64,000 nt of DNA from Phanerodontia chrysosporium (taxonomy: Eukaryota; Basidiomycota; Agaricomycetes; Polyporales; Phanerochaetaceae), in contig MJGA01000013.1 in the NCBI GenBank assembly GCA_001910725.1, positions 620,001 to 684,000 on the forward strand, read 5' to 3'. Shown here piece after piece: positions 1 to 10,800 of this stretch (position 1 is its first letter; the number at the start of each line of letters is the position of its first letter). Below the pieces are notes generated by a model. It had not been told where the DNA came from and ran no database searches. It was given only the letters and a program-made list of their open reading frames with translations. Both the position numbers and the translations under genes were made by a program.

Positions 1-202
1 AGGGTGTTCGGAAGGTCACCCTTCTCCATGTGCTGGGCCGCATCCACCAGGACATCGTCCGTGTCTGGAACATCAACGTACGTGGTCGTTGTTGTCTTAC
101 TATTCCGGCTCTTGCTGATGACGAGCTAGGATCCCGAGGAGGCGCGTCGTCACTACTTCCAGGCCAATGGGGCCAGATATTAACATGAATTCATAGATTC
201 TT

Positions 203-937
203 ATGGGTGCCAACATGCGAACCATGATCCGCAAGCTTTTCATTGAACCAATCATGGCTCCATCGTTAGATGGAGATCACTCAAGGGGCGACAATGAGAG
301 TTCAAAGATCATTGAGAACCTTGCGGCCGCAGTTATGAACCCTACCGCTGTGGCCGTGCCAGCAGCGACCGAGGTCATAAGGCTACTGGAGAATGTTGCA
401 GTTGGCTCAGCACCAACTGCCCGTATTCTTCTGGCATATATCGCCGGTAAGTACGCGTTGTCCTATCTTGGTGCGTGACTGACGCATTGGTGAAGACCTT
501 ACGCTCGGGCTCGAAAGCTTGTATTGGCTCATGCGGCCGCGGCGCGAGGATAAAGCAATCTCACGCCAAGACGTGGTCCGTGCGTTTACGACATATCGGG
601 CCTCAACCCAGCGCAGCCAAGTTCATATGCTTATTCGCGACTACATTGGAGACGAGAACGTCGGTCAATCTCGTCGGCGTTTGCGTATGTCAGTCTAAAG
701 CTTGCACAGGTCATGCGTGCCTTCAGTCGCGAGAAAGCGATAGAGAAGGTCAAATCCATCATATCCAAGTCTCGCTTTGTAAGTCGCGCTCTGGACTGGC
801 CGCAGCTCGAAGCTTACTGCCTATCGGTAGGACCCTTCCACGGTATTCGGTGGAAACCTCATGCCGAGCCCAACCACCTCTCAGACATAGTATTGCTGTG
901 TGTGTATCTGTCCGTATGGCATAGCACAGTTCTCTAG
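203..937 (+). CDS. uncharacterised multi-exon protein, partial model
   Basis: I do not recognise this gene. Two exons join cleanly: one ending at 446 (A-Y-I-A then a GTAAGT donor) and one starting at 496 after a GAAG acceptor and running to about 690, restoring a codon for Asp across the junction. The second exon encodes a basic, helical-looking segment with SLYWLMRPRRED and VHMLIRDYIGDENVG. A third open stretch (about 711-775, FSREKAIEKVKSII) ends at a GTAAGT donor, but I could not connect it in phase. An in-frame TAG just upstream of the ATG at 203 looks like a splice acceptor, so the gene probably begins further upstream, perhaps outside the window. Function unknown; the end coordinate is approximate. 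Confidence 0.33.
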
Positions 938-1069
938 ACCGTCTTGGTAGCGACCTACGTAGGCTGGCGCGTGGGCAGTGTAGGTTTGATTTGCCGTTGG
1001 TGCACAGCAATCGTAATTTTGACGCTCTCGTGTATACTACTTCTCGTCCCCTACTATCAGCTTCCGACA

Positions 1070-2966
1070 ATGTCACTGCCAGAAATCAAGCGATTTCGTC
1101 TCTTGATCATTGGTAAGACAGGATGCGGAAAGACAACCATTCTGAGCAAAGTAGGTGATTCGCTGCACAAGTAAATCAGGGCCAGATCTCAGCTCGGAGG
1201 CGTTCGTTCCAGGTCTGCGGAGAAGACGTGGTGCGTCCGTAAATAGCCTGATCCTTGAAAGTATATCCATTCCGGTGCAGGCAGATCAGCCGAGTATGCA
1301 GGTAAGTGTAACGATCATCTGCATGAGATGACCTGGACGCTGACGCGACAATTACAACGTACAGCGCGGCGTGCATAACATTGAGCGGGAATTGCTATTC
1401 AGGCACAACGATAAGCTAGTCGCGCATGACTCGGAGGGGTTTGAGGCAGGACAGAACGATGAATTCGAAACTGTGAATAGCTTCATCGAACGCAGATCGG
1501 CCATGGATGACATCAACCAGCGATTGCACATGGTTTGGTATGGACATGGACGTAGGACGACGGCCTGATTTTGTCTTTCTGATATCGTTCTAGGTACTGC
1601 TTGGAAATGAGCTCGCGCCAGGTGCAACATGCGGAACGACAGTTCTTCTCCACCAAGAGACAGGGTACGTCTTGCGAAGGCGACGTTGATAACGTCATTC
1701 CTCGAACACTTTGCTTATATCCAGCGTAGTCCCAGTCGTCGCCGTGATCACCAAGTTTGACGTCTTTATCCAGGACGTTCAACAAGAACTGGAGCAAGCT
1801 GCAGAAGATGAGGAGCAAGACATCGACGAAGACGAGATAGAGGGTGAGGCCATTAAACTGGCTGAGGAGCGCTTCAACGAGTACTACCGGACACAGCTGG
1901 AAAACCTCCCCTTTCCTCCCAAGGCCATAGTCACGCTGTCGCGCAGTGAGTGCTCGTGTGCAATGACTACGGTAGTTTGTCCATGTCAAGTCTGACCCGT
2001 CCAGCCCACGAGTCGAAGCCGGATGACTCTCGCCTCGGGGAGCTCGTCCGACAGACTATGGTCGCATTGACCTCTTCTAGCGACGACGACGAAGAGATGA
2101 CGGCAGAGCGCCGCGAGCAGCAGCAGATGCTCAGGGATCTCTTCGTGACTGCGCAGACCGCCGATCTCACATTCAAGGTCGAACTGGCAGTCGTGTGCGC
2201 CGTGCCTTCTTGATTGTTGTGCACTCATTGACTTCTACCTGTAGACGATGCATGGCCAGTAAGTCACTCTATCTGATTTGCTGGCATATCAAAATTGGTT
2301 GTCCTCGACAGGAGGCTATGCGAGACTAGGGCAGCTTCCTATTGACAGACGGGAAATGATCAACTTCTGGAATACAACGTGGTCAAGCGGGGGAAATTCC
2401 GACGGGTATCATTGGGTAATCTCTCTCAGAGGGGGCTCTCATTCATATTCTTATCCATTATTACCTACAGCTTGACCGTCAATTACAGGACCATATCGAC
2501 TTTAGCGCACGTATAATCGGGCACAGTCAGTCGCATGACTTCGAACAGCTCCAACGTTGGAGCAAGCAAGTGCGGATGGCCGCTCAGCTCGAGGAAATCG
2601 TACTAGGTCTGCTACTATCTCTCGCATTCATGTCTCCGTGCTCTAACAGCTCGCAACACAGATAGCGTGATCATCATGAAGCACATATTTCTCTTGCATG
2701 CAGAGGAGCGCGCCGTAGTTCAACGGCTCATTGAATGGTACGACCAGCGTAGCCAGACCGCGAAGCAGATCCGAAAGCTCCTGGTGGAGAAGCATAATCG
2801 GAATCCAAATGCATCGACCGGCCTCGACCCGAAGGGATTATACACGATCATCAAGAGTTTAGATCTCGAAGTCCCCGAAATCAGTATGGCTGCCCACGAT
2901 ACTGTCTCCCGACACACGCCGTTTCTATCGAAACTCTTCAAGAAATCAGCAAAGAAACACAGGTGA
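1070..2966 (+). CDS. P-loop G-domain protein (AIG1/IRG-like fungal GTPase family)
   Basis: A predicted cytoplasmic GTP-binding protein. It shows a Walker A/G1 motif GKTGCGKTT near residue 17, a G3-like HDSEGFEAG, and a G4 motif TKFD in the order expected for a G domain. A helical C-terminal region ends KKSAKKHR before the stop at 2964. Exons read from splice signals are 1070-1150, 1213-1301, 1365-1537, 1594-1664, 1730-1945 and 2005 onward, then small exons to a last one from about 2664. Phases agree at the junctions except inside the second exon: VCGEDVVRP runs into a stop at 1240, while the continuation (LILESISIPVQADQPSMQ) is one base out of frame. One base missing in the CC run near 1236 would explain it. 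Family and motifs are clear; the biological role is not known. Confidence 0.72.
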
Positions 2967-3176
2967 GGGTGCGAGCGGTACGTACAATTGGTCCAATGCA
3001 ATAGAGCGCTCCTGATACATCTATATAACAGGCTTGCTCCCAGCCATATAGTGACCTCTAGAAAAGGTGCTCATGGCATGAATTTGGTTTGGTAAATACC
3101 AGGAAACTCCTTGAAAGGGAGAGTCTCAGGGTCCCGATGACGCGAGTATCTCCGGCTGCAGGTCAATTGATTGTTT

Positions 3177-4063
3177 TCAGAACAAAAATACATTGCCATC
3201 GGATGTACCTTGTAGTGCTCGTGCTAAGTGAAGCCCGTTCACAGGCTCATGCCTGCTCACGTCCGTGTCCATGTCCATGTCCGCGCTCTGACTAGACGCC
3301 CTCGTCCGTACAACGAGGTTGACACCTTTCTCTCGGAGTGTCGACACCACGAACGGGTCAACCCCCAGCCCGAAATGCGTAACATGAATCGTCCGTAGGT
3401 TTGTGGTATCGGGCAGGCTGCAGATGATGGCCTGATAAAATTCGAAGTCATCATTGATATGCAAGTCGACCTGCAATGACATCTGAGCACCATGGTATCA
3501 CCAATACAGAATCACACACAACGTACTAGGTTGGTCCAGCCTGAAGACAGGTAGGTCATGATCACGCGATGGACATTCGCCTTCTTCCCCATCCAATGCA
3601 GCCACATCGTCTTCGGGTCGAGCCGGTCGCACACCTGCCTGAACTGCCGCTCGGTCCCCTTCGTGAGGGCGTCCACGTTGAGGTACAGAAGCGACACGTT
3701 CGGCGTGCGCGCCACGATCTCTGCCCACTCGGCCGGCGTACCGGCCTGCAGCCAGAGCGAACGCACGCGACGCCCGAGGTGGGGCTCTAGACGCAATCGC
3801 GAGATGACGCCCGAGGCATGCCGTGGCTGCGTGAGCGTGACGCAGGTGTAGAGCACGCGCAGAAGGATGCGCGCCCACCGCTTTTGCACGCGTAGTAGCT
3901 CGTATGTAGGCGTTTTTCTGGCTCGGACGACAGGCCGATCGGCGGGCACTGGCGGATAGTACCACTGAGAGGGCGCGAGCCGCATGCAGAGGCGGTGTGG
4001 GTCGGGGTCTGACGGAACGTGCTCGAGGATGCTCTGGAGGACCTCCTCTGGTAGACGGTCCAT
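3177..4063 (-). CDS. F-box protein, cluster copy A
   Basis: Predicted substrate adaptor of an SCF ubiquitin ligase. Exon 1 (3527-4063) starts with the F-box core MDRLPEEVLQSILEHV and continues with the LLRVQKRWARILLRVLYTCV helix typical of basidiomycete F-box proteins. Exon 2 (3177-3482) follows a 44-bp GTACGT/CAG intron placed directly after W-T-N-L and ends in GNVFLF. The model encodes about 280 residues. An upstream in-frame ATG at 4096 lies only about 12 bp from a TATA-like box, so the ATG at 4063 is preferred. It is closest to copy B (same N-terminal core, same intron site, GDVFLF tail). The substrate is unknown. Confidence 0.75.
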
Positions 4064-4107
4064 CGATAAGGTGGATGTTGAAGGAAGACTTCGCATGAAG
4101 CGCAGCG

Positions 4108-4115
4108 CCTTATAT
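4108..4115 (-). promoter_or_regulatory. TATA-like box of F-box copy A
   Basis: On the minus strand this reads ATATAAGG, about 45 bp upstream of the ATG at 4063 and about 12 bp upstream of the alternative ATG at 4096. That spacing favours the downstream start. Confidence 0.4.
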
Positions 4116-5802
4116 GCCGACGGCCCTGAGAAACGAAGCTCGACATGTGACTCGGTCTACGATCATCGCTTCGAAGAGGCAGCGTGCTAGATGACATACA
4201 GATGACTATGTCAGCGTGCCAATTAATGCGACGGACTACATAGCACAAGTCACCTGCGAACGGTTTGGCTTCGCCCGTCATTACACTTACCAAGAAGGAG
4301 AGAAGACAAAGAGAAACAATGCGTTGTCGTTGCGCGAGAATAGATGGGCACGATGTGCCGTGATGTTTAAAAGACAAGGATTAAAGGTATAGCTGTGCCT
4401 GCGAATTATGTCCACGTTCTGGCGACTGAATGATCGCGGGACCTACTGTGTGGGAGAAGAAGAACGCCTGCTGGAATTAGCAACAGCGCTGGTCCAGTTG
4501 GGTAAGACGAGCTTAGTTTCATGAAGCAGACGATACATGATGAGCCCCGCAGTTTCAGATTGACGAGTGTAGGATTCACGGATCGAGGGGCGACGGACCG
4601 TTGCGCGATGAGGAGGGAACCAGATCGGGGACAACACCGTATACAAGACAACATGCGTAGGCCGTTGTTGATGTCCTTGTATGCGCTTTGTAGATCAAAG
4701 TCGGGGCTTCCCAGAGCGTGTAGATAGCACTACAAGTCGAAGGCGAAGAACAAGCATGTCTGGTACCATAGCGGGACATGGTTCTTGCATCCTCGAAGGG
4801 AGGTGGGGTATCCGAAGGACGGTATGATCTTCGTATCCAGTTGTTGTTCCGAAACCAGTGCCGTTGCTCATCGGCAGTAACACCGGCAGGATATGCATCT
4901 ACTGCTGCACGTCAGTCAGGCTGTGCATGTGGTCGACATGGCATGGCAGGCGCACCTAGACGTCCTCGACGTTCTCGTCTCGAGAATAGCCCCTTCGGCC
5001 TTTGTCCAACGCGTCATGTCCTCTGCACAGTGAACAACCGTAGGCGGTCCGTCTTCCGTTCTAGATCTGTCAGCTTTGCGGTGGGGACGGTGGTGAAACA
5101 TGAGGCCAATTATAAGAGTCGATACAGTCCCTAGAGGGCGGCGCTCAGCCTTACGACCAGGTATGAGGAGCGACAGATGTTTGTCGCCACGCCGGCATCA
5201 CCATGAGGTCCAGAGTACCAATCAGTGACTTCCTACGGGCACCGACAGTAGCTCGGTTTTCCAGGGAGCAGTCTGCACGCGACGACCAGCTCAGTCAGGT
5301 ATGTATATGCCGGTAAGCTAGATAGCAGTGTGGTAGAGTTGTGTAAGATGCAATATCGCAAGGACGAGAGGGTGATAGCGGCGCGACGCAGTGTTGACGG
5401 AGAGGAACACGATGAACGGTATGGGGCGCGTCCCGGTCGCGGGAAGTCCCTGGGGTCCGTGCAGGAAAACGTCGCGGGACCCCGAACACCTTGAATCGCA
5501 GCATCGCGAACTGAAGTCCTGCAAAGACTCGACTGACACGATGCAGTGAATTTTATACTTTAGCGCTATTCAAGCTAAAGCAATACAACATGGCAGTGCT
5601 CGCTGTCCATTCCTCGTGTGATTGGCAGGGTTGCGGCTAGTCGCAACAGCATATCGAGCCGTAGTACTCTCTCTGACAGGACTTACAGATAGTACGGTGC
5701 GCAAACACGAAATAAAACATGGCGTGTATGAGCCATCAGTACTAATAAGTAGGTAGAAAGTAAACGAGGGACGATCATGCCCGATGGTAGCCCGTACCAG
5801 CT
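4116..5802. other. intergenic, no supportable gene
   Basis: About 1.7 kb between two F-box copies. Only short, overlapping open frames occur on both strands. A minus-strand stretch near 4740-4890 has protein-like composition (YRPSDTPPPFEDARTMSRYG) but neither splice joins nor a known domain could be established. It may hold a decayed gene. Confidence 0.4.
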
Positions 5803-6711
5803 TCAAAACAAGAAGACATCACCGCTAGATTTATTCTTGAGTGCGCGGTCCAGGCATTGAGTATATGAAATTGTTTGGTCGTTCGGCCGAGCCAGTGTGT
5901 TCAGGGCATCTTCCTGTTGAACGTTTTGGTCTTCATCTTGGTCTTGCCGTGTAACTAGCGTAATTCCGGTCCCTTCGAGTCGCGTTTTCGCGCGTGCGTA
6001 GTCGATCTGCCTCTGACGTTCTACATTGACCTCAATCTTACGCAGATTCTTCGCTTTGCGAAGAGAGATTGCGAGACCGAATGCGTCCGGGAACGTATTA
6101 TTGAGATGCAGGCTCTCCTACAGTGGCGCCGCAAGGACACGTCAGCAAGGCACAACTGGACGCAGAATGAAACGAACCAGATTCGTCCACCGCTCGCGCA
6201 CGTACGTGGTGAGGGTTCCTTGCACGAGCTCGTCGCCACCCCTCCAATGGATATACGCGGTTGTTGGGTTCAACGCCGCCAAAACACGCGTGCACTGCTG
6301 CGTCATGGGGCGCAGAACGTCGGCATTGAGGTACAGCAAAGACACATGAGGCATATAGGACACGACTCTAGCCCACTCGCGGGCGGTGCCGGCGTGCATC
6401 CAGAGTGTGCGCACGCGAAGCCCAAGGTGTGGCTCCTCCTGGAGGCGCGCGAGCACGCCTGCGGCGTGGTGCGGCTGCGTAAGCGTGACGCAGGTGTAGA
6501 GCAGGCGCAGGAGGATGCGGAACCAGCGTCTCTGCACGCGCAGGAGCTGGTACGTGCGCGTGCTGCCGGCAGGGACGATGAGGCGATCGATGAGCGAGAG
6601 CGGATAGTTCCACTGCGTGCGCGCAAGTCGGGTACAAAGGCGGACGGGGTCCGGGTCGGAGGGGACGTGCTCGAGGATGAGCTGGAGGACCTCTTCTGGG
6701 ACGCGATCCAT
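5803..6711 (-). CDS. F-box protein, cluster copy B
   Basis: Predicted SCF substrate adaptor. Exon 1 (6178-6711) begins MDRVPEEVLQLILEHV and includes YQLLRVQRRWFRILLRLLYT. A 60-bp intron (GTTCGT donor, CTGTAG acceptor) follows W-T-N-L, exactly the position used in copies A and C. Exon 2 (5803-6117) begins ESLHLNNTFPDAFGL, contains an Asp/Gln-rich stretch, and ends GDVFLF at the stop, matching the tail of copy A. About 282 residues. An ATG at 6741 would add ten residues but has no homologous support. The exon 2 assignment rests on frame continuity and similarity to copy A; the target protein is unknown. Confidence 0.75.
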
Positions 6712-7281
6712 CGCCGTGTCGTGGTCTGTGAGAACCCGCATGTTCAGCGTTCCCCGCCTTTTACGACGAGCCTGAGAAACGCGGATCGATGTGCATTGTC
6801 ACGGCGTGACCGTTACGGATGGCGATGCATTGACGCCACGAAGATATCGCGAGCTCGAGACGTGTCGTTGCATTGCCCGAAAGGCAGAGCTAATTGACCT
6901 CGCTTCGTCCCATCATGAATCATGGAACCGTACACCTACCGAGCAACTGCAGCAGAATGTTTGGGAATGGTACCAGGAATGCATATGATTGTACGCTAGT
7001 GGAAGCACAGCGTACACAAGTGAGCAGAAACCAATGCACCGGGCAGTGACAGAATGCACCTGGGAAACAGTGCCAGGAGAGCACGAGAGGTAGATATAGG
7101 GACTGAACGAGGCGAAGATACCATAAATGCATAAGCGCGAGATGCAGAGTTGCGGAAATGTGTGATAAACCGACTAGCGGAGGTTCTGGATGAGAAAGGC
7201 GTGAGTACAGAGCTATAAACTCGACAGAGCGTTGAATATCCCAGCCTCTCACGTTGAAGCTCATTTGGATGAGCAGGCCCT
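6712..7281. other. intergenic between F-box copies B and C
   Basis: About 570 bp with only short open frames on both strands. It should hold the promoter of copy B and the 3' end of copy C. Nothing else recognised. Confidence 0.45.
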
Positions 7282-8042
7282 CTATGCTTCTTCGTGCAGG
7301 ACTATTTTGATGGGCAATGGCGAGATCAAGCGGTTGCAATATTCTACGTGCTGTCTGGCGACGGCGATTGTACGAAGGTTGGGCGAGTGCCGCGAAGCAA
7401 GCAAGACGGCACCGACATCGACGAAGTTGTTATTCAAATAGAGGCAACGCTGTGTCTGGCATTAGACCGAACCCGTGTACGGACAGTATAACGCACCAAA
7501 TTGTTCCATTTCTTCCTCAGACATTCCAGGAGGATGGCTCGGAGCCACGGAATCACTGGCCAATGTGTCCAGTGTAGGTACATGGTCTCGGGATTGACTG
7601 AACCTAACAGGTCTGGGGCGACATGTCTCCAGCTTTTAAAGCTGTCAAGATTCAAGTAGATAGTCCTGATGTTGGGTGTGAGAGCAGTGATGTCCTTCCA
7701 CAGTTGTACGCTTCCTGCATGGAACCACGCTTCGCGGACCTGCCGTCCAAACCCGGGCTCATCTTCGACGCGCCTGGCGACGTGGAGCGCACTTTCGGAG
7801 TTAAAAATAACAGGGAATGGAGAGATCAAGCGTAGTATGAGAGAATACCACCGCTTGCAGACCCGCAGGAGCGGGCTGATTCGCGCGACACGTCGCGACT
7901 CCAGGAAATCGCGCGGTAGGTTGAAGATCCACTGTTTGGGTGCCAATGTCGTGCAAATGAGACGAGAATCAAGATCAGACTCTAGAAGAAAAAACTTCAG
8001 GATAGCGTGCAAGACCTCGTTAGGGAGGCGGTCTATCGACAT
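7282..8042 (-). CDS. F-box protein, cluster copy C
   Basis: Predicted SCF substrate adaptor related to copies A and B but more diverged. Exon 1 (7497-8042) starts MSIDRLPNEVLHAILKFF and carries SPLLRVCKRWYSLILRLI. The 47-bp intron (GTGCGT donor, CAG acceptor) lies directly after W-N-N-L. Exon 2 (7282-7449) gives RCLYLNNNFVDVGAVLLA and SPNLRTIAVARQ, then stops early after HEEA, so it lacks the GxVFLF tail of A and B. The ATG at 8042 is the first true ATG; the upstream extension has only GTG. About 237 residues. The shortened C-terminus may be natural divergence or a late truncation. Confidence 0.7.
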
Positions 8043-8755
8043 GGTGGTCGTCGTGTGAGCAGCGCGCACGCTCGATGCTCCCCGTCTGGGCGCTGTCTCC
8101 CACGTGCCAGAGTCTTGCGAAGCGCGTGCGGGATGATGCCGGATATGGAAAGCGCATCAAAGCCAGCAGGCGGTGTTCGTTCTTTCTCGCAGCTGTCACG
8201 TCCAAAGAGACCTTGCCTGAATCAAACCTCCAGCACTTGTTTAGACTTTTCTCTCTCGATGTATTCTCTCCCGAATGCGACACGTACAGCTTTCTCTTTA
8301 TACACACAAGACGAAGACGCACACCTGGCTCCTCGTGTTTGTGCAGATGTATCTGAAGACACAAAGGTGCGTCCGCCGATTGGTTTACTAGGTCATTTCC
8401 GCATCCTTAGATATCACAAAATGTCCGGTTACGCGCCTGCATCATGACAGGGCTGCGCGAGCTTCACAATTGCGTTGCACGTCACGTGCTCATGCTCTGC
8501 CTCGCAGCTTCTCCTGTTCACGGATCCCTATTGTGACGGAGAAAGCGATCGCCAAGGCTACAGTCTGGCACGCTGAGGCGACTTATCCTTCGTCCTAGCT
8601 CTGGCAACGAACTCGAACCTGCAATTGACGTGTCTTTGGGCTCGTTGTCATCAAACCTCATTGTCGTCTGTGGCCGGCGGTCACCTCCAGGCTATATCTC
8701 TACCTCTGACACTCGAGATGGTTCAAACGTCACCATACCCTTGTTTTCACTCGCG
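8043..8755. other. intergenic upstream of copy C and the serine-rich gene
   Basis: About 710 bp. It would be a shared divergent promoter region for copy C (minus) and the serine-rich gene (plus). No TATA box, RNA gene or conserved coding segment was recognised. Confidence 0.4.
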
Positions 8756-9538
8756 ATGCCAACGTTCATCCGACTACCATCCCCAGAGTTCCCACCTCAC
8801 CTTTCCCATGGCCGTGGATCGTCCTCTATCAGCACCCCATCCATCTCAGAGCGTCCAAGCAGTCGATCCTCTCTGAACAGCTTAACCTCACTTCTACCAC
8901 ACTTGTCTCTTGCCGCACTCCCCGACAACCAGTCGTATTTCGCACCTTCGGTAGCACCACCCATCCACACTTGCGAAGATTGGCAGTCACGGACTGCGGA
9001 CGACTCCACCGAGGCCCTCCTTCCCGCGAACGATGCTTCCCAGAGTCGCGGCTCCGAAGCCCCCAGCGGATCCCGTCCACGGTCTGGCACCGTGACGAGC
9101 AAGAATAGCACCCTCGTCCGCGACTGCGCGGCGTGTCGCAGCGGCGCCGCGGCCAAGCGCGCTGTTATGCGCGAAGACATCGTCGATGCTTGGCTGCAGA
9201 AGCTGCCCTCGCGGGAGAGCGAGTGGGACGCGACGTCAACCGCCTCGGGTATCACAGTGAGCAGCGCCGGCACAGGCTGCTTCTCGATCGAGGGCGCCGC
9301 AGACACGTCGCAGTGGTTCATCCCACATCGCGGCCCAAACGTGGAGTGGCTCGGGACGGGTCCGAGCCCCTCCGAGTGGGAGATGATCCAGGACTCGGAA
9401 GGCGAATATGCGGATGGGATGGAGGTAGAGGGCAATGCTGCCGCGCTCGGGGCCGCGCACGGTGGTAGCGATGGGGCAGACGCGGCGTCGGGCAGGGGGC
9501 TCATTCCGACTACGCCAAAAAGACGAAGAGACCGCTGA
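8756..9538 (+). CDS. serine/proline-rich hypothetical protein with C-terminal basic tail
   Basis: A single open frame of about 260 residues from the ATG at 8756; an in-frame extension back to about 8630 lacks an ATG. No known domain. The N-terminal half is rich in Ser/Pro, the middle has a DCAACRSGAAAKRAV stretch followed by DAWLQKLPSRESEWD, then an acidic segment (WEMIQDSEGEYADGMEVE), and the end is TPKRRRDR, a possible nuclear localisation signal. The composition suggests a mostly disordered protein, perhaps regulatory. No intron was needed. It lies between F-box genes; the absence of recognisable homology makes it a lineage-specific candidate. Confidence 0.45.
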   Translation: MPTFIRLPSPEFPPHLSHGRGSSSISTPSISERPSSRSSLNSLTSLLPHLSLAALPDNQSYFAPSVAPPIHTCEDWQSRTADDSTEALLPANDASQSRGSEAPSGSRPRSGTVTSKNSTLVRDCAACRSGAAAKRAVMREDIVDAWLQKLPSRESEWDATSTASGITVSSAGTGCFSIEGAADTSQWFIPHRGPNVEWLGTGPSPSEWEMIQDSEGEYADGMEVEGNAAALGAAHGGSDGADAASGRGLIPTTPKRRRDR

Positions 9539-9799
9539 GCAGGAGGTTCTTGAAGACGATGCTGCCGTGCTTTCCTGTACCTTAGAGCGCTCATCACTGG
9601 CACTGCATGGACGGCGTACGATCAAACTGAAACACCTGTTGGCTGCAGCCTTGTGGCAGTGCTACTACTTCCGTCTCAGGTTCGGCGCTTTGATATGCTG
9701 TTCAGTATATAGCTGCGAGTCATGAACGTCGCGCACATCTCGAGCAGTTGCAGCTTTGTACATTCTTTCTACCACTTGCGACGCCGTACTCCTCCCACC

Positions 9800-10620
9800 A
9801 TGCACATCCACGACCTTCCGGAAGAGCTGCTCGTCACAATCCTCGAGATGTGCCTGCTACTGCCTCCATCCGACTTCTTCGACGAGTCCCGCGCACACCA
9901 CATGGGCTACCGCCGCACGTGCCTCAACATCGCGCCCGCATGCGAGCTCCTGCTCGTGTGCAAGCAGTGGGCGCGCGTCGGCACGCCGCTGCTCTACAGC
10001 AGCGTGCTCCTCGTTTCGCGGCGGCACGCCGAGTGCGTCGCCGCACACCTCGATCGGGAGCCCGCGCTCGCCGCGCGGGTGCGCAACCTACGCGTGAGCG
10101 GCCGCTCCAGCACGAGCTTGCTCGCGATCGCGCGCGCGGCGCGGAACGTGCGCGCGGTGTGCGTGTTCCCGCCGTTCGACCCGACGCCCGCGGGCATAGA
10201 CCGCCTCGCCGAGGTCCTCGCCGAGCTCGACCCCGAGGCACTGCACATCGGACACCTCGGCGCGTCGATGGTTGCGCCGTTCGTCGAGCAGTCGACCAGC
10301 CTGGTGAGGCAGATGCTCCGACTCGGTGATGGCTGCTGATACCCGCGCTCGCCCCACAGAGATCAATTCGTTTCATGCCGTACGCGAAGGTCACGAAGGA
10401 CGTGAAGGAGGCCATCGTGCGCTCGCGCTCGCTCGAGGAGGTCTCGTTCGCCGACCTCCCGTTCACGTTCAAGTCCGAGCGCGATGACTGGTGGATACGC
10501 TTGGTGAAAGAGAGCAGACTGCGGAAGGTGGTCTTGCCTGCCTTCGGGGAACAGCGTCAGCGCTTCACGCAGCAATTCGCCGGCCACCCGAGGGTGCTCA
10601 GACTCGTCACATTCGATTGA
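9800..10620 (+). CDS. F-box protein, cluster copy D
   Basis: Predicted SCF substrate adaptor of the second subtype in the cluster (LPEEL core, long loop, then LLLVCKQWARVGTPLLYSSV). Exon 1 (9800-10303) starts MHIHDLPEELLVTILEMC. A GTGAGG/CAG intron of 56 bp follows Q-S-T-S-L, the same relative position as in the other copies. Exon 2 (10360-10620) begins RSIRFMPYAKV and ends RLVTFD. About 254 residues. Exon 1 is much more GC-rich and Arg/Ala-rich than its paralogues. A TATATA sequence at 9706 lies about 90 bp upstream of the start. Upstream in-frame residues from 9722 are less likely to be translated. Confidence 0.75.
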
Positions 10621-10800
10621 GCCGGTTCGATGTATTACTGAGGTGAGCCATGGAGCCCAAGACTAACAATTCAGGATAGCTGATAGACCACAGGTTTTGT
10701 GTATACTACTTTGACATCGGGCAGCATTGGGACACAGGTAGAGCTACTTCTGGATATACCACAGCTTTGGATAGGAATGCTATGCAATGCGAGTTAACCT

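Noticed and set aside
4406..5134. Overlapping short frames suggesting a small gene
   Set aside because: Some protein-like segments but no consistent splice chain, start or domain.
5295..5539. Cys-rich 73-codon minus frame as a possible effector or pheromone
   Set aside because: No CaaX end, no clear signal peptide, and no homology recognised.
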